This document shows positions 51,906 to 61,025 of a DNA stretch of 64,000 bases, in pieces (position 1 is the stretch's first letter; every line of letters begins with the position of its first letter). The DNA lies in contig CANQUQ010000006.1 of assembly GCA_947627115.1 (NCBI GenBank), forward strand, positions 62,001 to 126,000, read 5' to 3'. The notes under the pieces were generated by a model. That model searched no databases, was not told where the DNA came from, and was given only the letters and a program-made list of their open reading frames with translations. The position numbers and the translations under genes are program-made. This DNA is from an uncultured Acetatifactor sp. (lineage in GTDB: Bacteria; Bacillota; Clostridia; Lachnospirales; Lachnospiraceae).

Positions 51906-52613
51906 ATGTCCTATTGTGTGAATTGCGGCGTGGAGCTGGATGCGTCCGCAGAGGTCTGTCCGCTGTGCGGCACACCGGTCCTGAATCCCAGCGATCTCAA
52001 AAAGATAGCGGAGGCCCAGCCGCCGTTCCCCGTAGAGAAATCACAGGTGGAGGCGGTAAAGCGCAAGGACCTGGGAGTCCTGCTGACCATAGTGGTCCTG
52101 GCTGTGGCGGCAGTCTGCGTTATCCTGAATGTCTGTGTCTTTCGGGAGAACCTGTGGTCCCTGGCGGTAGTGGGAGCGTGCGTGATACTGTGGGTATTCT
52201 TAGAGCCGTTCGTCCTATATACCGGACAGCCGATATATCTTTCGCTGCTTGGAGACGGCGCGGCCGTGATATTCCTGTTGTATATGATCACGTTCCTGAC
52301 AGAGGACGACGGCTGGTTCGCGGGGTTGGGAGTTCCGCTGACGCTGCTCGTGACAGCGGTGGTGGAATTGTTTGTCCTGTGCATCCGCAGGCTCCCCAGA
52401 TCCTTCCTGACCGCAGCGCTCTATTTCTTTACGGCGGTGGGGCTGCTGTGTGCGGGAATAGAATTCCTGACCGACAGATATGTGGACGGGGCCGTCAGTC
52501 TGAGGTGGTCCGCAGTGGTGCTGACGGTGTGCGGAATATTGGACATTACGGTCATCACGCTGCTGTCCCGCAAGAGACTGAGGGATTCCGTTCGGCGCAG
52601 ACTGCACTTCTGA
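51906..52613 (+). CDS. Zinc-ribbon membrane protein (DUF6320-like)
   Basis: The 235-residue protein begins with a four-cysteine zinc ribbon, YCVNCGVELDASAEVCPLCG, followed by a linker and five or six membrane helices (DLGVLLTIVVLAVAAVCVIL; LLVTAVVELFVLCIRRLPRS; SFLTAALYFFTAVGLLCAGI). It ends in a basic tail (SRKRLRDSVRRRLHF). I believe it belongs to the family named DUF6320, whose members I recall beside condensation-fold acyltransferases in Lachnospiraceae. It may hold the acyltransferase and hydrolase at the membrane. GAGAGGAGAG precedes the ATG. Confidence 0.7.
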   Translation: MSYCVNCGVELDASAEVCPLCGTPVLNPSDLKKIAEAQPPFPVEKSQVEAVKRKDLGVLLTIVVLAVAAVCVILNVCVFRENLWSLAVVGACVILWVFLEPFVLYTGQPIYLSLLGDGAAVIFLLYMITFLTEDDGWFAGLGVPLTLLVTAVVELFVLCIRRLPRSFLTAALYFFTAVGLLCAGIEFLTDRYVDGAVSLRWSAVVLTVCGILDITVITLLSRKRLRDSVRRRLHF

Positions 52614-52669
52614 CGCCGGCAGGTCTCGAACGCGCCTCGGCGGAGGATGGATATTAAAACAGGAAAGGC

Positions 52670-53578
52670 ATGGATATGACAGAGGAGAGAACGGCAAAAA
52701 AAAATCAGAACCTCATGCATCTGATAAAGCGTGTCCACGGTCTGGTGGAGAATCCGGACATTGAGAAGCAGAGGATCTCCCAGGACCATATCGGGGCGAT
52801 CATGGGCAACACAAAAGATATTGCCTACCGGGAAATTGATATTGACGGAATTTATGGCGAGTGGCTCAGCGTGAACAGGGCACACATGAAAAAGTACGTG
52901 ATCCTGCACTGTCACGGCGGCGGTTACTCCACGGGGAGCAGTCTGTACGCAAGGACTCTCACATCAAAGCTGGCCGCTTCCACCTCCATGGACGTGCTGT
53001 GCTTTGACTACCGCCTGGCGCCGGAACATCCGTACCCGGCTGCGGCGGAGGATGCCATGAAGGTTTGGGACTACCTGATGCTTTTGGGCTATGGCGCCAG
53101 GGATGTGATCGTGACCGGAGATTCGGCTGGGGGAAATCTGGCGTTGTCGCTGGTGCTGAAGCTGAAGGATCAGGGGCGTCTTTTGCCGAGAGGGCTTGTG
53201 CTCATGTCTCCCTGGACAGATCTGACCTCTTCGGGGGAATCGTTCGCAGCAAAGGCTGAGCTGGACCCCGTGCTGAATAAGGCCTACATAGACAAGATGG
53301 TGGAGGCCTATGCACCGGGACAGGATCTGCAGAACCCCTATATTTCGCCTCTGTTCGGCAATTTTGACGGCTTTCCTCCCACTTATATACAGGTGGGGGA
53401 AAATGAGATCCTATTCAGTGATGCCCAGCGTCTGCATCAGGCCTTTGTGGATGCCAATGTGTCCGTAAAAATGGACGTTTACCGGGGAATGTGGCATGTG
53501 TTCCAGATGTCTCCCGTGAAGGCGGCCAGAGAGGCGATGGACCGGAACGCGGAATTTATTTATGATATATGCAGATGA
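52670..53578 (+). CDS. Alpha/beta hydrolase (GDSAG esterase) of the acyltransferase cluster
   Basis: This 302-residue hormone-sensitive-lipase-type esterase has the oxyanion motif ILHCHGGGYSTGSS, nucleophile Ser152 in TGDSAGGNLALS, the acid in ENEILFSDAQ and base His276 in GMWHVFQMSP. It differs from the GDSAG esterase at 26017 mainly by a shorter N-terminus. No signal peptide is seen. Its position 56 bp after the zinc-ribbon membrane protein makes a compact three-gene unit of acyl transfer, membrane anchor and acyl hydrolysis. The start ATG 52670 follows AGGAAAGG; ATG 52676 is also possible. Confidence 0.85.
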   Translation: MDMTEERTAKKNQNLMHLIKRVHGLVENPDIEKQRISQDHIGAIMGNTKDIAYREIDIDGIYGEWLSVNRAHMKKYVILHCHGGGYSTGSSLYARTLTSKLAASTSMDVLCFDYRLAPEHPYPAAAEDAMKVWDYLMLLGYGARDVIVTGDSAGGNLALSLVLKLKDQGRLLPRGLVLMSPWTDLTSSGESFAAKAELDPVLNKAYIDKMVEAYAPGQDLQNPYISPLFGNFDGFPPTYIQVGENEILFSDAQRLHQAFVDANVSVKMDVYRGMWHVFQMSPVKAAREAMDRNAEFIYDICR

Positions 53579-53620
53579 CAGGGGCGGAAGCTCCGAGCGA
53601 AAAAGGGGAGGACAGTGGAC

Positions 53621-55906
53621 ATGGTCTCTAACGAAATAGCCCTTCTGAATCTGGAAAATGAATTACTTGCCACCGGCAAAAAATTGAACGATCTGATCTA
53701 TGAATCCCGGATCGCGGACAGGGCGCCGGGAGCGCAGACATCTGCAGAGGCGGAACTCTATCAGGACAAGATCGCTCACCTGGAGGCGCATCTGCGCTAT
53801 CTGCAGGGGCAGCTGGATGCACTGAAGGCTCTGCAGGGGACGCCTGTCCCTCAGGCGGAGCAAAGACCCCAGGGGACGCCTGCTCTTCAAGCGGAGCAAA
53901 GACCCCAGGGGACGCCTGCTCTTCAAGCGGAGCAAAGACCCCAGGGGATGCCTGTCCCTCAGGCGGTGCCAAGGCCTCAGGGGACACCTGCCCTTCAGGC
54001 GGCGCCCGCCCCTCGTCCTGCGTCGGGTTCCGAGGGAAATTCCAGGAAATACGAGAAAATGTTCGGCAAGAACTTTATGGGAATATTTGCATCCATTCTG
54101 ATTTTTATCAGCCTGATCATTTTCGCCACGCTGGTGCTGCCTTATCTGAACGACACGATGAAGCTTGCCGGTCTGTATCTTCTCAGCGCCGTCATGCTGG
54201 GTGCAGGTCTCTTGCTGCATCGGCGACACCGGGAGAATAAATTCTTTGTCGCGGTCATCGGCTGCGGGATGGGCTGTCTTTACCTGACGCTGCTCTTGAG
54301 CGACCTGTATTTTAAAGTGATAGGGGACATCGTCCTGTACTGTCTTATCCTGATATGGGCGATATTCGTGAGAAGCCTGACCAGAGTGAAGAACCTCGTC
54401 TTTCTGATCATAGGGCAGGCGGGGATATTTATCGCAACGGTACTGGGGACTGTCCTGTGCGCGGCGGGCGGCGACGAAAAGAAATTTCTGGTGCTGACGG
54501 TATTCTATCTGATCTCCGCAGGCGTCTTTTCTCAGATCGACAAGGATTATCTGCACGCGCTGGCACATTCCCGCAGAGGCAAGGGGGACGGGGAAGCTGC
54601 CTGTGAGCCGCCCTGCTACGGGAGACGGCTGTGCAGCCATATCTGTGTCAGCCTGAACGTACCTGTCTTCACGGTGGGCCTTCTCGTTATGGAATCCGGC
54701 GGCTATAAAACGGCGGCCGCCCTGCTCCTCATGCTCTTTATGCTGTGCGGGTTCGGTCTTTCTCTTCTGGAGAAGTGCAGGAGCGGAGCGGGGTTCCAAT
54801 TTCTGACGGTGATCGATTCCCTGTTCTTCATTCTCCTCTTTCACGGAACAGAGCTGCTGGAAGGGAAATATACCTATGTGTTCATGTATCTGACGGCCGT
54901 TGCGCTTCTGTTCTGTGTGGAGAAAAAGGATGCGGGGGTGAAGCCCGTCTCCCAGGTGTGGTGCATGCTCCTGGTGCTTGTGGGCTGCTGCGGCAACCGG
55001 TGGATGAGGGAGCATCTGTACGCATATCTGACGGCGATACCGTTTCTGGCCGTGGGCAGATGGAGGAACAAAAAGCTCTACCTGTATGCGGGCGTTCTGT
55101 ATCTGTTCTGGATGTGGTTCCTGCTGCCGGGAACCGGCGGCAGCTTCCCAAGGATCGTGGAAGCCTTCCTGATGACGGCGGCTTCCTATGCGGTATTTCT
55201 GGCCGCAAGCCGCAGATACGAAGAGTCGTGCTTTAAGATGTTGGGGTATATCATGCTCAGCATCCTGACTGCGGGGACCGCATATCGCCTTACCTTTAAG
55301 ATACTTGAAACGATTTATCCCGCGGATGCCGCCGGGCTTCTGCCGCTTCGGGAGGCGGAGCTCATCGCCTTTTACACGGTGGCGGCGCTTCAGCTTCTGT
55401 TCACCAGGATCGGATTTTTCGGGAAAAAGGCAGCGGTGAGGATAACAATGCTTGCAGTCAACGCTGTCCTTATGTGCGCGGGAGTACTGTTCCTGCACCA
55501 CATGCCATGGCTGATTCCCACGATCCTTGTCACGGTACTTTTGTTCGTGGTCAATTCCAGAGAGCTGCTGCACAGGCACAGGAATGTGGGCTACTACATC
55601 GCCTTTAAATACACGGTGCTCATGGTAAATATCCTGGGGGCCTTCGACGCGGTGAATTATGCGGTCAGCATATGTCTGCTGGCATTCGCCGTTGTCAGCA
55701 TCATAGCGGGATTCCATAAGGATAACGCCGCGTTCAGACTGTACGGTCTGATCCTGTCCATGGTCAGCGTGATCAAGCTGATCCTCGTGGATATCAACTA
55801 TGACAGCACGCTGGAAAACGCCGTAAGCTTCTTTGTCTGCGGCCTGCTGTGCTTTGCAATCAGTTTTATCTATCACAAGATAGATACGGGTCTTAAAAAC
55901 AAATAA
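53621..55906 (+). CDS. DUF2339 multi-pass membrane protein with proline/glutamine repeat region
   Basis: The 761-residue protein starts at ATG 53621, nine bp after GGGGAGG; an in-frame GTG two codons earlier is too close. An N-terminal coiled-coil (NEIALLNLENELLATGKKLN) leads into five 12-residue repeats of the type QGTPALQAEQRP, then about 20 membrane helices filling the rest (NFMGIFASILIFISLIIFAT at the start). This is the DUF2339 layout: cytoplasmic N-terminus plus a very long membrane domain, function unknown. It follows the hydrolase by 42 bp and precedes dgt by 78 bp, so it may be co-transcribed with both. Confidence 0.78.
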   Translation: MVSNEIALLNLENELLATGKKLNDLIYESRIADRAPGAQTSAEAELYQDKIAHLEAHLRYLQGQLDALKALQGTPVPQAEQRPQGTPALQAEQRPQGTPALQAEQRPQGMPVPQAVPRPQGTPALQAAPAPRPASGSEGNSRKYEKMFGKNFMGIFASILIFISLIIFATLVLPYLNDTMKLAGLYLLSAVMLGAGLLLHRRHRENKFFVAVIGCGMGCLYLTLLLSDLYFKVIGDIVLYCLILIWAIFVRSLTRVKNLVFLIIGQAGIFIATVLGTVLCAAGGDEKKFLVLTVFYLISAGVFSQIDKDYLHALAHSRRGKGDGEAACEPPCYGRRLCSHICVSLNVPVFTVGLLVMESGGYKTAAALLLMLFMLCGFGLSLLEKCRSGAGFQFLTVIDSLFFILLFHGTELLEGKYTYVFMYLTAVALLFCVEKKDAGVKPVSQVWCMLLVLVGCCGNRWMREHLYAYLTAIPFLAVGRWRNKKLYLYAGVLYLFWMWFLLPGTGGSFPRIVEAFLMTAASYAVFLAASRRYEESCFKMLGYIMLSILTAGTAYRLTFKILETIYPADAAGLLPLREAELIAFYTVAALQLLFTRIGFFGKKAAVRITMLAVNAVLMCAGVLFLHHMPWLIPTILVTVLLFVVNSRELLHRHRNVGYYIAFKYTVLMVNILGAFDAVNYAVSICLLAFAVVSIIAGFHKDNAAFRLYGLILSMVSVIKLILVDINYDSTLENAVSFFVCGLLCFAISFIYHKIDTGLKNK
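53834..54013 (+). repeat. Five 36-bp in-frame tandem repeats (minisatellite)
   Basis: Units start at 53834, 53870, 53906, 53942 and 53978, each opening CAGGGGAYRCCTG; units 2 and 3 are identical. They encode 12-residue Pro/Gln/Ala repeats in the DUF2339 protein. Because the unit is a multiple of three, copy changes would alter only length. Confidence 0.95.
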
Positions 55907-55984
55907 AGGAATTCGGGATCGGGCGCAGAATATTATTGTTAGGAGAATGGTCAATGCCGTTTGCGCGGCGGAATGAGAGGAAGC

Positions 55985-56989
55985 ATGACGATCAGAGAAA
56001 GCTTTGAGCAGCAGGAGAAGGAGTATCTAAGCCCTTATGCGGCGCTGAGCATCAACTCTAAGGGGCGACTGAAGCCGGAGGAGCAGTGCGATATCCGCCC
56101 CGTGTTCCAGCGGGACAGGGACCGCATTATCCACTGCAAGGCTTTCCGAAGGCTGAAGGATAAGACGCAGGTATTTCTGACTCCGGAGGGGGATCATTAC
56201 CGCACGAGGCTGACGCACACGCTGGAGGTCTCCCAGAATGCCAGGACAATAGCCAAGGCGCTCCGTCTGAACGAGGAGCTGGTGGAGGCGATAGCCCTGG
56301 GACACGACTTGGGGCATACGCCTTTCGGACATGCCGGCGAGCGGGCGTTGAACCGTGTATGCCCTCTCGGCTTTGAACACAACGTGCAGAGCGTGCGCAC
56401 GGTGGACAGGCTGGAGAAGGACGGTCAGGGCCTGAATCTGACCTTTGAAGTCCGGGATGGAATTCTGAATCATCAGACGGTAGGGAACCCGTGTACTCTG
56501 GAGGGGAAGATCGTGCAGTTCTCCGACAAGATCGCGTACATACATCACGATATGGACGATGCGCTCCGGGCGGGAATCCTGAGGGAGAGTGATGTGCCCA
56601 GAGAGATCCGGGACGTGATCGGCTGTACCACCGGGGAGCGGCTGGATCACTTTATCCATGATATCGTGACAAACAGCATGGACAGGAACGATATCTGCAT
56701 GTCGGAGCCCGTGGCGGAGGCCATGAGGAGGATGCGTCAGTTCATGTTCGAGAGAGTGTATCAGAATCCGGAGGCAAAGAGTGAGGAGAGCAAGGCGGAG
56801 GAGCTGATGGAAACGCTGTATCAGCATTTCATGAATCACATCGACAGCCTGCCGGATGAATTCAAGCGGTTCATAGACGAGGGAGATCCAAGGGAGCAGG
56901 TGGTCTGCGATTACGTGGGCGCCATGACGGACAGGTTTGCCATTGCCGTCTATGAGAACATTTATATTCCGAAGTCCTGGTCCGTATAG
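55985..56989 (+). CDS. dgt: Deoxyguanosinetriphosphate triphosphohydrolase-like protein
   Basis: This 334-residue HD-domain dNTPase should hydrolyse dGTP or other dNTPs to the nucleoside and triphosphate. Family blocks are VFQRDRDRIIHCKAFRRLKD, KTQVFLTPEGDHYRTRLTHT and the metal-binding LGHDLGHTPFGHAGERAL. I place the start at ATG 55985 after GAGAGGAAG rather than at upstream in-frame codons. It lies next to dnaG, a link seen in many Firmicutes. An unusual repeat-filled gap separates it from dnaG. Confidence 0.93.
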   Translation: MTIRESFEQQEKEYLSPYAALSINSKGRLKPEEQCDIRPVFQRDRDRIIHCKAFRRLKDKTQVFLTPEGDHYRTRLTHTLEVSQNARTIAKALRLNEELVEAIALGHDLGHTPFGHAGERALNRVCPLGFEHNVQSVRTVDRLEKDGQGLNLTFEVRDGILNHQTVGNPCTLEGKIVQFSDKIAYIHHDMDDALRAGILRESDVPREIRDVIGCTTGERLDHFIHDIVTNSMDRNDICMSEPVAEAMRRMRQFMFERVYQNPEAKSEESKAEELMETLYQHFMNHIDSLPDEFKRFIDEGDPREQVVCDYVGAMTDRFAIAVYENIYIPKSWSV

Positions 56990-57060
56990 GGCGCTGCGTG
57001 CTGTCGCGGAGCACGGCCCCAGGGACGGCTTGCGGAAGGTCCAATGGAGAGGATCCCACG

Positions 57061-57230
57061 GGGAGAATTCCAGGGAAGAGCCCTGCGGGGAGAATTCCAG
57101 GGAAGAGCCCCACGGGGAGGACCCCACGGGGGAGAACTCCAGGGAAGAGCCCTGCGGGGAGAAACCTAGGGGAGAGCCATATGGAAAGAGCCCTAGGGGA
57201 AGGACCCCACGGGGAGAACGGTTCCGGGAA
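57061..57230 (+). repeat. 27-bp tandem repeats between dgt and dnaG
   Basis: GGGAGAATTCCAGGGAAGAG-type units occur at 57061-57087, 57088-57114 and 57130-57156, with a 15-bp variant (57115-57129) and degenerate copies to about 57230. They fill most of the 267-bp gap between dgt and dnaG. One plus-strand frame through them would encode GENSREEPCGENSREEPHGE-like repeats but has no supported start. Confidence 0.88.
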
Positions 57231-57256
57231 TGCCGGATCGGTGAGATGAGGTATCC

Positions 57257-59038
57257 ATGTACTATTCGGAAGAACTGGTAGAGGAAGTCAGAACAAGAAA
57301 CGATATTGTGGACGTGGTGGCGGGATACGTGAAGCTCCAAAAGAGGGGAAGCAACCACTGGGGACTGTGTCCCTTTCACAACGAAAAATCCCCCTCCTTT
57401 TCCGTGTCCGGCGCCAAGCAGATGTATTACTGTTTCGGCTGCGGCGCCGGGGGAAATGTGTTCACCTTTCTGATGAATTACGAAAATTACAGCTTTCCGG
57501 AGGCGGTGAAGGTCCTGGCCGACCGTGCGGGCGTCCGGCTGCCGGAAGCGGAGGACAGCGCCGAGATCAGAAAGCGGGAGAACAAGAGGGCAAGGCTTCT
57601 GGAGGTCAATAAGGAGGCGGCCAAATTTTTCTACTATCAGCTGCGGGATCCCAGAGGCGCCGTCGGATATCAGTACCTTCGGAAAAGGGAGCTGACCGAT
57701 GAGACCATGCATAAATTCGGGCTTGGCTATGCGGGAAAGAGCGGCGCCGAGCTGGTGAAATATCTTCAGGGAAAGGGCTTTGAGGACGAGCTGATCAGGG
57801 AGGCCGGTCTCGCCACCCATTCCGAGCGGCACGGTCTGGTCAGCCAGTTCTGGAACCGGGTCATGTTTCCCATTCAGGATATCAACCATCGGGTCATCGG
57901 CTTCGGAGGGCGTGTCATGGGAGACGGGACCCCGAAGTATCTGAACTCCCCGGAGACCTCCGTATTTGACAAGCGCAGGAACCTGTACGGGCTGAATTTT
58001 GCCAGGACGGCAAGATGCGGCAATATCATCCTCTGCGAAGGGTATATGGATGTGATCGCCATGCATCAGGCGGGCTTTACCCAGGCGGTGGCATCGCTGG
58101 GGACTGCGTTCACCCCGGAGCAGGCCAATCTTCTGCACCGCTATACGGAGAACGTGCTGCTGGCCTACGACAGTGACGGGGCCGGCGTCAAGGCGGCGCT
58201 GCGGGGCATCGCTATCCTGCGGGAGGCCGGTCTTACGGGGAAGGTCATCAACATGCAGCCCTACAAGGATCCGGATGAGTTCATGAAGGCGCTGGGGAAA
58301 GAGGCGTTTCAGGAGAGGATCGACAGAGCGGAGAACAGCTTTTTCTTTGAGATCCGCATCCTGGAGAGCCAGTTCGACGGAAACGACCCGGAGGAAAAGA
58401 CGAAATTTCACCGGGAGATCGCAAGGAAGCTCTGCGAGTTCTCCGAGGGAGTGGAGCGGGACAACTACCTTCAGGCGGTGGCGGACAAGTATATGATCGG
58501 CGTCGGGAACCTGCGCAGGCTCGTGGAAAAATATGCGGAACAGACAGGGCTGGCAAAGCCGTTGGAGCGTCCCAGGTCCGGCGTCCAGCCGAAGAACGAT
58601 CCGGAGGAGAGCGCCAGAAGATCCCAGAGACTCCTGATCACCTGGCTTGCGGACGAGCCGGCACTTTACGGAAAGATCAAAAAGTATATATCCCCGGAGG
58701 ATTTCACGGACGGGCTTTACCGCAAGGCGGCGGAGCGCATCTTTCAGGAGCTTGAGACGGGAAATTTCCGGCCCGCGGGCGTCATCAGCATGTTTGAGGA
58801 TGAGAGCGAGCAGCGGGAAGTGGCGGCGCTCTTCAACACGAATCTGCCGCAGCTGAACACGGGTCAGGAGAGGGAGAAGGCTTTTCACGATATTCTGATC
58901 GCCGTAAAAAAGAACAGCTATGAATATTATACCGGAAAGCTGGGAGACGACGTGAGCGCGTTAAAGCAGGCCCTGGAGGGAAGGAAAGCCCTGGAGGAAC
59001 TGGCCAAAACGCATATTTCACTGGATGAAAGGTTATAA
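57257..59038 (+). CDS. dnaG: DNA primase
   Basis: DnaG (593 residues) synthesises RNA primers at replication forks. The N-terminal zinc-binding domain shows [15 protein letters not shown] and [15 protein letters not shown]. The RNA polymerase core contains [20 protein letters not shown] and the TOPRIM motif [20 protein letters not shown] with YDSDGAG. A C-terminal helicase-binding region follows ([20 protein letters not shown]). ATG 57257 is preceded only by GAGG. It forms the macromolecular-synthesis block with rpoD, which begins 50 bp downstream. Confidence 0.97.
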   Translation: MYYSEELVEEVRTRNDIVDVVAGYVKLQKRGSNHWGLCPFHNEKSPSFSVSGAKQMYYCFGCGAGGNVFTFLMNYENYSFPEAVKVLADRAGVRLPEAEDSAEIRKRENKRARLLEVNKEAAKFFYYQLRDPRGAVGYQYLRKRELTDETMHKFGLGYAGKSGAELVKYLQGKGFEDELIREAGLATHSERHGLVSQFWNRVMFPIQDINHRVIGFGGRVMGDGTPKYLNSPETSVFDKRRNLYGLNFARTARCGNIILCEGYMDVIAMHQAGFTQAVASLGTAFTPEQANLLHRYTENVLLAYDSDGAGVKAALRGIAILREAGLTGKVINMQPYKDPDEFMKALGKEAFQERIDRAENSFFFEIRILESQFDGNDPEEKTKFHREIARKLCEFSEGVERDNYLQAVADKYMIGVGNLRRLVEKYAEQTGLAKPLERPRSGVQPKNDPEESARRSQRLLITWLADEPALYGKIKKYISPEDFTDGLYRKAAERIFQELETGNFRPAGVISMFEDESEQREVAALFNTNLPQLNTGQEREKAFHDILIAVKKNSYEYYTGKLGDDVSALKQALEGRKALEELAKTHISLDERL

Positions 59039-59088
59039 CTATAATGGAACGGGGAGACGGCTTCTCAAGGAAGGATGGAATTACTACA

Positions 59089-60201
59089 ATGGATGAAAAC
59101 ACACAGGCAAGGTTTGACGAGAAAGTTAAGGAACTGCTCGCTCTCGCCAAAAAGAAGAGAAATGTGCTGGAATACCAGGAGATCAGCGAATTCTTCGCGG
59201 ATATGCCGTTGGAGGAGGAGCAGTTCGAGAAGATCCTGGAGGTCTTGGAACAGAATAATATCGATGTCCTGCGCATCACGGAGGACGACGATGTGGACGA
59301 CGAGGAGATCATTCTCACCGATGAAGATGATGTCGACGTGGAGAGTCTGGATCTGTCCATCCCCGACAGCATCAGCATCGAGGATCCTGTCCGCATGTAC
59401 CTGAAGGAGATCGGCAAGGTGCCTCTGCTCTCGGCGGAGGAGGAAATTGAGCTGGCAAAGAGAATGGAACTGGGCGATCAGGAGGCAAAAAAGCGGTTGG
59501 CCGAGGCGAATCTCCGACTGGTGGTCAGCATTGCAAAGCGCTATGTGGGGCGCGGCATGCTGTTCCTGGATCTGATCCAGGAGGGAAATCTGGGTCTGAT
59601 CAAGGCCGTGGAAAAGTTCGATTACCGCAAGGGCTACAAATTTTCAACGTATGCTACCTGGTGGATCCGGCAGGCCATTACCCGCGCAATCGCGGATCAG
59701 GCCAGGACCATCCGTATTCCCGTTCATATGGTGGAGACCATCAACAAGCTCATACGTGTCAGCAGACAGCTGCTTCAGGAGCTGGGGCGTGAACCTACCC
59801 CGGAGGAGATCGCGGAGGAGATGAATATGCCTGTGGACCGGGTGCGCGAGATCCTGAAGATCAGTCAGGAGCCGGTATCCCTGGAGACGCCGATCGGCGA
59901 GGAGGAAGACAGCCATTTGGGCGACTTTATCCAGGACGACAACGTGCCTGTTCCCGCGGACGCGGCCGCCTTCACCCTGTTGAAGGAGCAGCTGGTCGAG
60001 GTGCTGGGGACCCTGACGGAAAGGGAGCAGAAGGTGCTCCGCCTGCGGTTCGGCCTTGATGACGGCCGGGCGCGCACACTGGAGGAGGTCGGCAAGGAAT
60101 TTAACGTTACCAGAGAGCGCATCCGCCAGATCGAGGCGAAGGCGCTCCGAAAACTGCGCCATCCCAGCCGCAGCAGGAAGCTGAAGGATTATCTGGATTG
60201 A
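59089..60201 (+). CDS. rpoD: Primary sigma factor SigA/RpoD
   Basis: The housekeeping sigma factor (370 residues) recognises TTGACA/TATAAT promoters like those seen through this window. Region 1.1 is [20 protein letters not shown], region 1.2 [20 protein letters not shown], region 2 with [20 protein letters not shown] and [15 protein letters not shown], region 3 with [12 protein letters not shown], and region 4 with [20 protein letters not shown] and [19 protein letters not shown] choose ATG 59089 because the protein then starts as in relatives; ATG 59044 would add 15 residues. The stop overlaps the trmK start (TGATG). Confidence 0.97.
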   Translation: MDENTQARFDEKVKELLALAKKKRNVLEYQEISEFFADMPLEEEQFEKILEVLEQNNIDVLRITEDDDVDDEEIILTDEDDVDVESLDLSIPDSISIEDPVRMYLKEIGKVPLLSAEEEIELAKRMELGDQEAKKRLAEANLRLVVSIAKRYVGRGMLFLDLIQEGNLGLIKAVEKFDYRKGYKFSTYATWWIRQAITRAIADQARTIRIPVHMVETINKLIRVSRQLLQELGREPTPEEIAEEMNMPVDRVREILKISQEPVSLETPIGEEEDSHLGDFIQDDNVPVPADAAAFTLLKEQLVEVLGTLTEREQKVLRLRFGLDDGRARTLEEVGKEFNVTRERIRQIEAKALRKLRHPSRSRKLKDYLD

Positions 60202-61025
60202 TGGGAGACAGAAACAGAGTGCTGTCGCGAAGGCTTCAGATGCTGGCCCGCATGGTGACGGTCGGGAACAGGGTGGCGGATGTGGGATGTGACCACGCCT
60301 TTCTGTCGATCTATCTGGTGCGGGAGGGGATCAGTCCCGGAGTCATTGCCATGGATGTGAGGAAGGGGCCGCTGAGGGCGGCAAGGGCCCATATTGACGC
60401 GGCGGAGCTGGGAGCGTACATAGAGACCAGAATATCGGACGGCATGAAGGAGCTTCTGCCGGGCGAGGCGGATACGGTGATCTGCGCCGGAATGGGCGGA
60501 AGGCTGATGGAGAGGATCCTGGCGGAGAGCATGGACAAGGCGGTCAGGCTCAGGGAGCTGATCCTGCAGCCACAGTCGGAGCTCAGGGAGCTCAGGGAAT
60601 TTCTGCGCGGGGCCGGCTTCCGTGTCGCGCAGGAGGATGCGGTCTGCGAGGACGGAAAATATTATTTCGCCATGAGGGTGCTGCCGGGAGGCGGGGAGCC
60701 GTCCCAAGGGCAGCCGCCGTCGCCAGAGCAGCCGTCGTCGCCAGAGTTTCCATCGTCCCCAGGGCAGCCGCCGTCCCCGCAGCAGATCAGACTGTACGAT
60801 AAATTCGGGGAGGGGCTGCTGTGTAAAAGGCACCCCGTCCTGAAGCAGTATCTGCTGCAGCAGGAGAGGCTGCTGGAGCAATTGCAGGAGAGCCTCCGGG
60901 ACCGGGACACACAGCGGGCAGAGCAGCGCCTTTCGGAGGTGCGGTCGGAGCTTGCGGATGTGCGCCGTGCGCTTGAGATGTTTTCAAAGGAAACGCAGCA
61001 AGAAGGAGAAGAGATATGCCAGTAG
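60201..61025 (+). CDS. trmK: tRNA (adenine(22)-N(1))-methyltransferase TrmK with a proline-rich insert
   Basis: TrmK (274 residues) methylates A22 of tRNA. The SAM-binding Rossmann domain shows NRVADVGCDHAFLSIYLVRE, MDVRKGPLRAARAH, VICAGMGGRLMERIL and LQPQSELRELREFLRGAGF. A segment of about 30 residues made of Pro, Ser, Gln, Glu and Gly (residues about 167-198) separates this core from the C-terminal coiled-coil (LLQQERLLEQLQESLRDRDT), making the protein longer than usual (about 230). The insert is encoded by 18-bp DNA repeats. ATG 60201 overlaps the rpoD stop. Confidence 0.92.
   Translation: MGDRNRVLSRRLQMLARMVTVGNRVADVGCDHAFLSIYLVREGISPGVIAMDVRKGPLRAARAHIDAAELGAYIETRISDGMKELLPGEADTVICAGMGGRLMERILAESMDKAVRLRELILQPQSELRELREFLRGAGFRVAQEDAVCEDGKYYFAMRVLPGGGEPSQGQPPSPEQPSSPEFPSSPGQPPSPQQIRLYDKFGEGLLCKRHPVLKQYLLQQERLLEQLQESLRDRDTQRAEQRLSEVRSELADVRRALEMFSKETQQEGEEICQ
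60711..60782 (+). repeat. Four 18-bp in-frame repeats inside trmK
   Basis: Units at 60711, 60729, 60747 and 60765 (CAGCCGCCGTCGCCAGAG type) encode Q/P/S-rich hexapeptides. Confidence 0.85.

Noticed and set aside
53663..55954. Minus-strand open frame of about 760 codons opposite the DUF2339 gene
   Set aside because: A shadow of the real gene: rich in His, Gln and Arg with no hydrophobic pattern, while the plus strand encodes regular membrane helices and has a good ribosome binding site.
57061..57230. CRISPR-like look of the repeats between dgt and dnaG
   Set aside because: Units are contiguous with no unique spacers, and no cas genes are present; it is a tandem minisatellite.
56937..57281. 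Plus-strand frame encoding GENSREEP-type repeats
   Set aside because: It starts inside dgt and ends inside dnaG, has no ribosome binding site, and its sequence simply reflects the DNA repeats.
56027..58888. Very long open frame on the minus strand (about 950 codons)
   Set aside because: It lies wholly opposite dgt and dnaG, which have clear catalytic motifs. High G+C codon bias leaves the opposite strand open; the product shows no recognisable domain.
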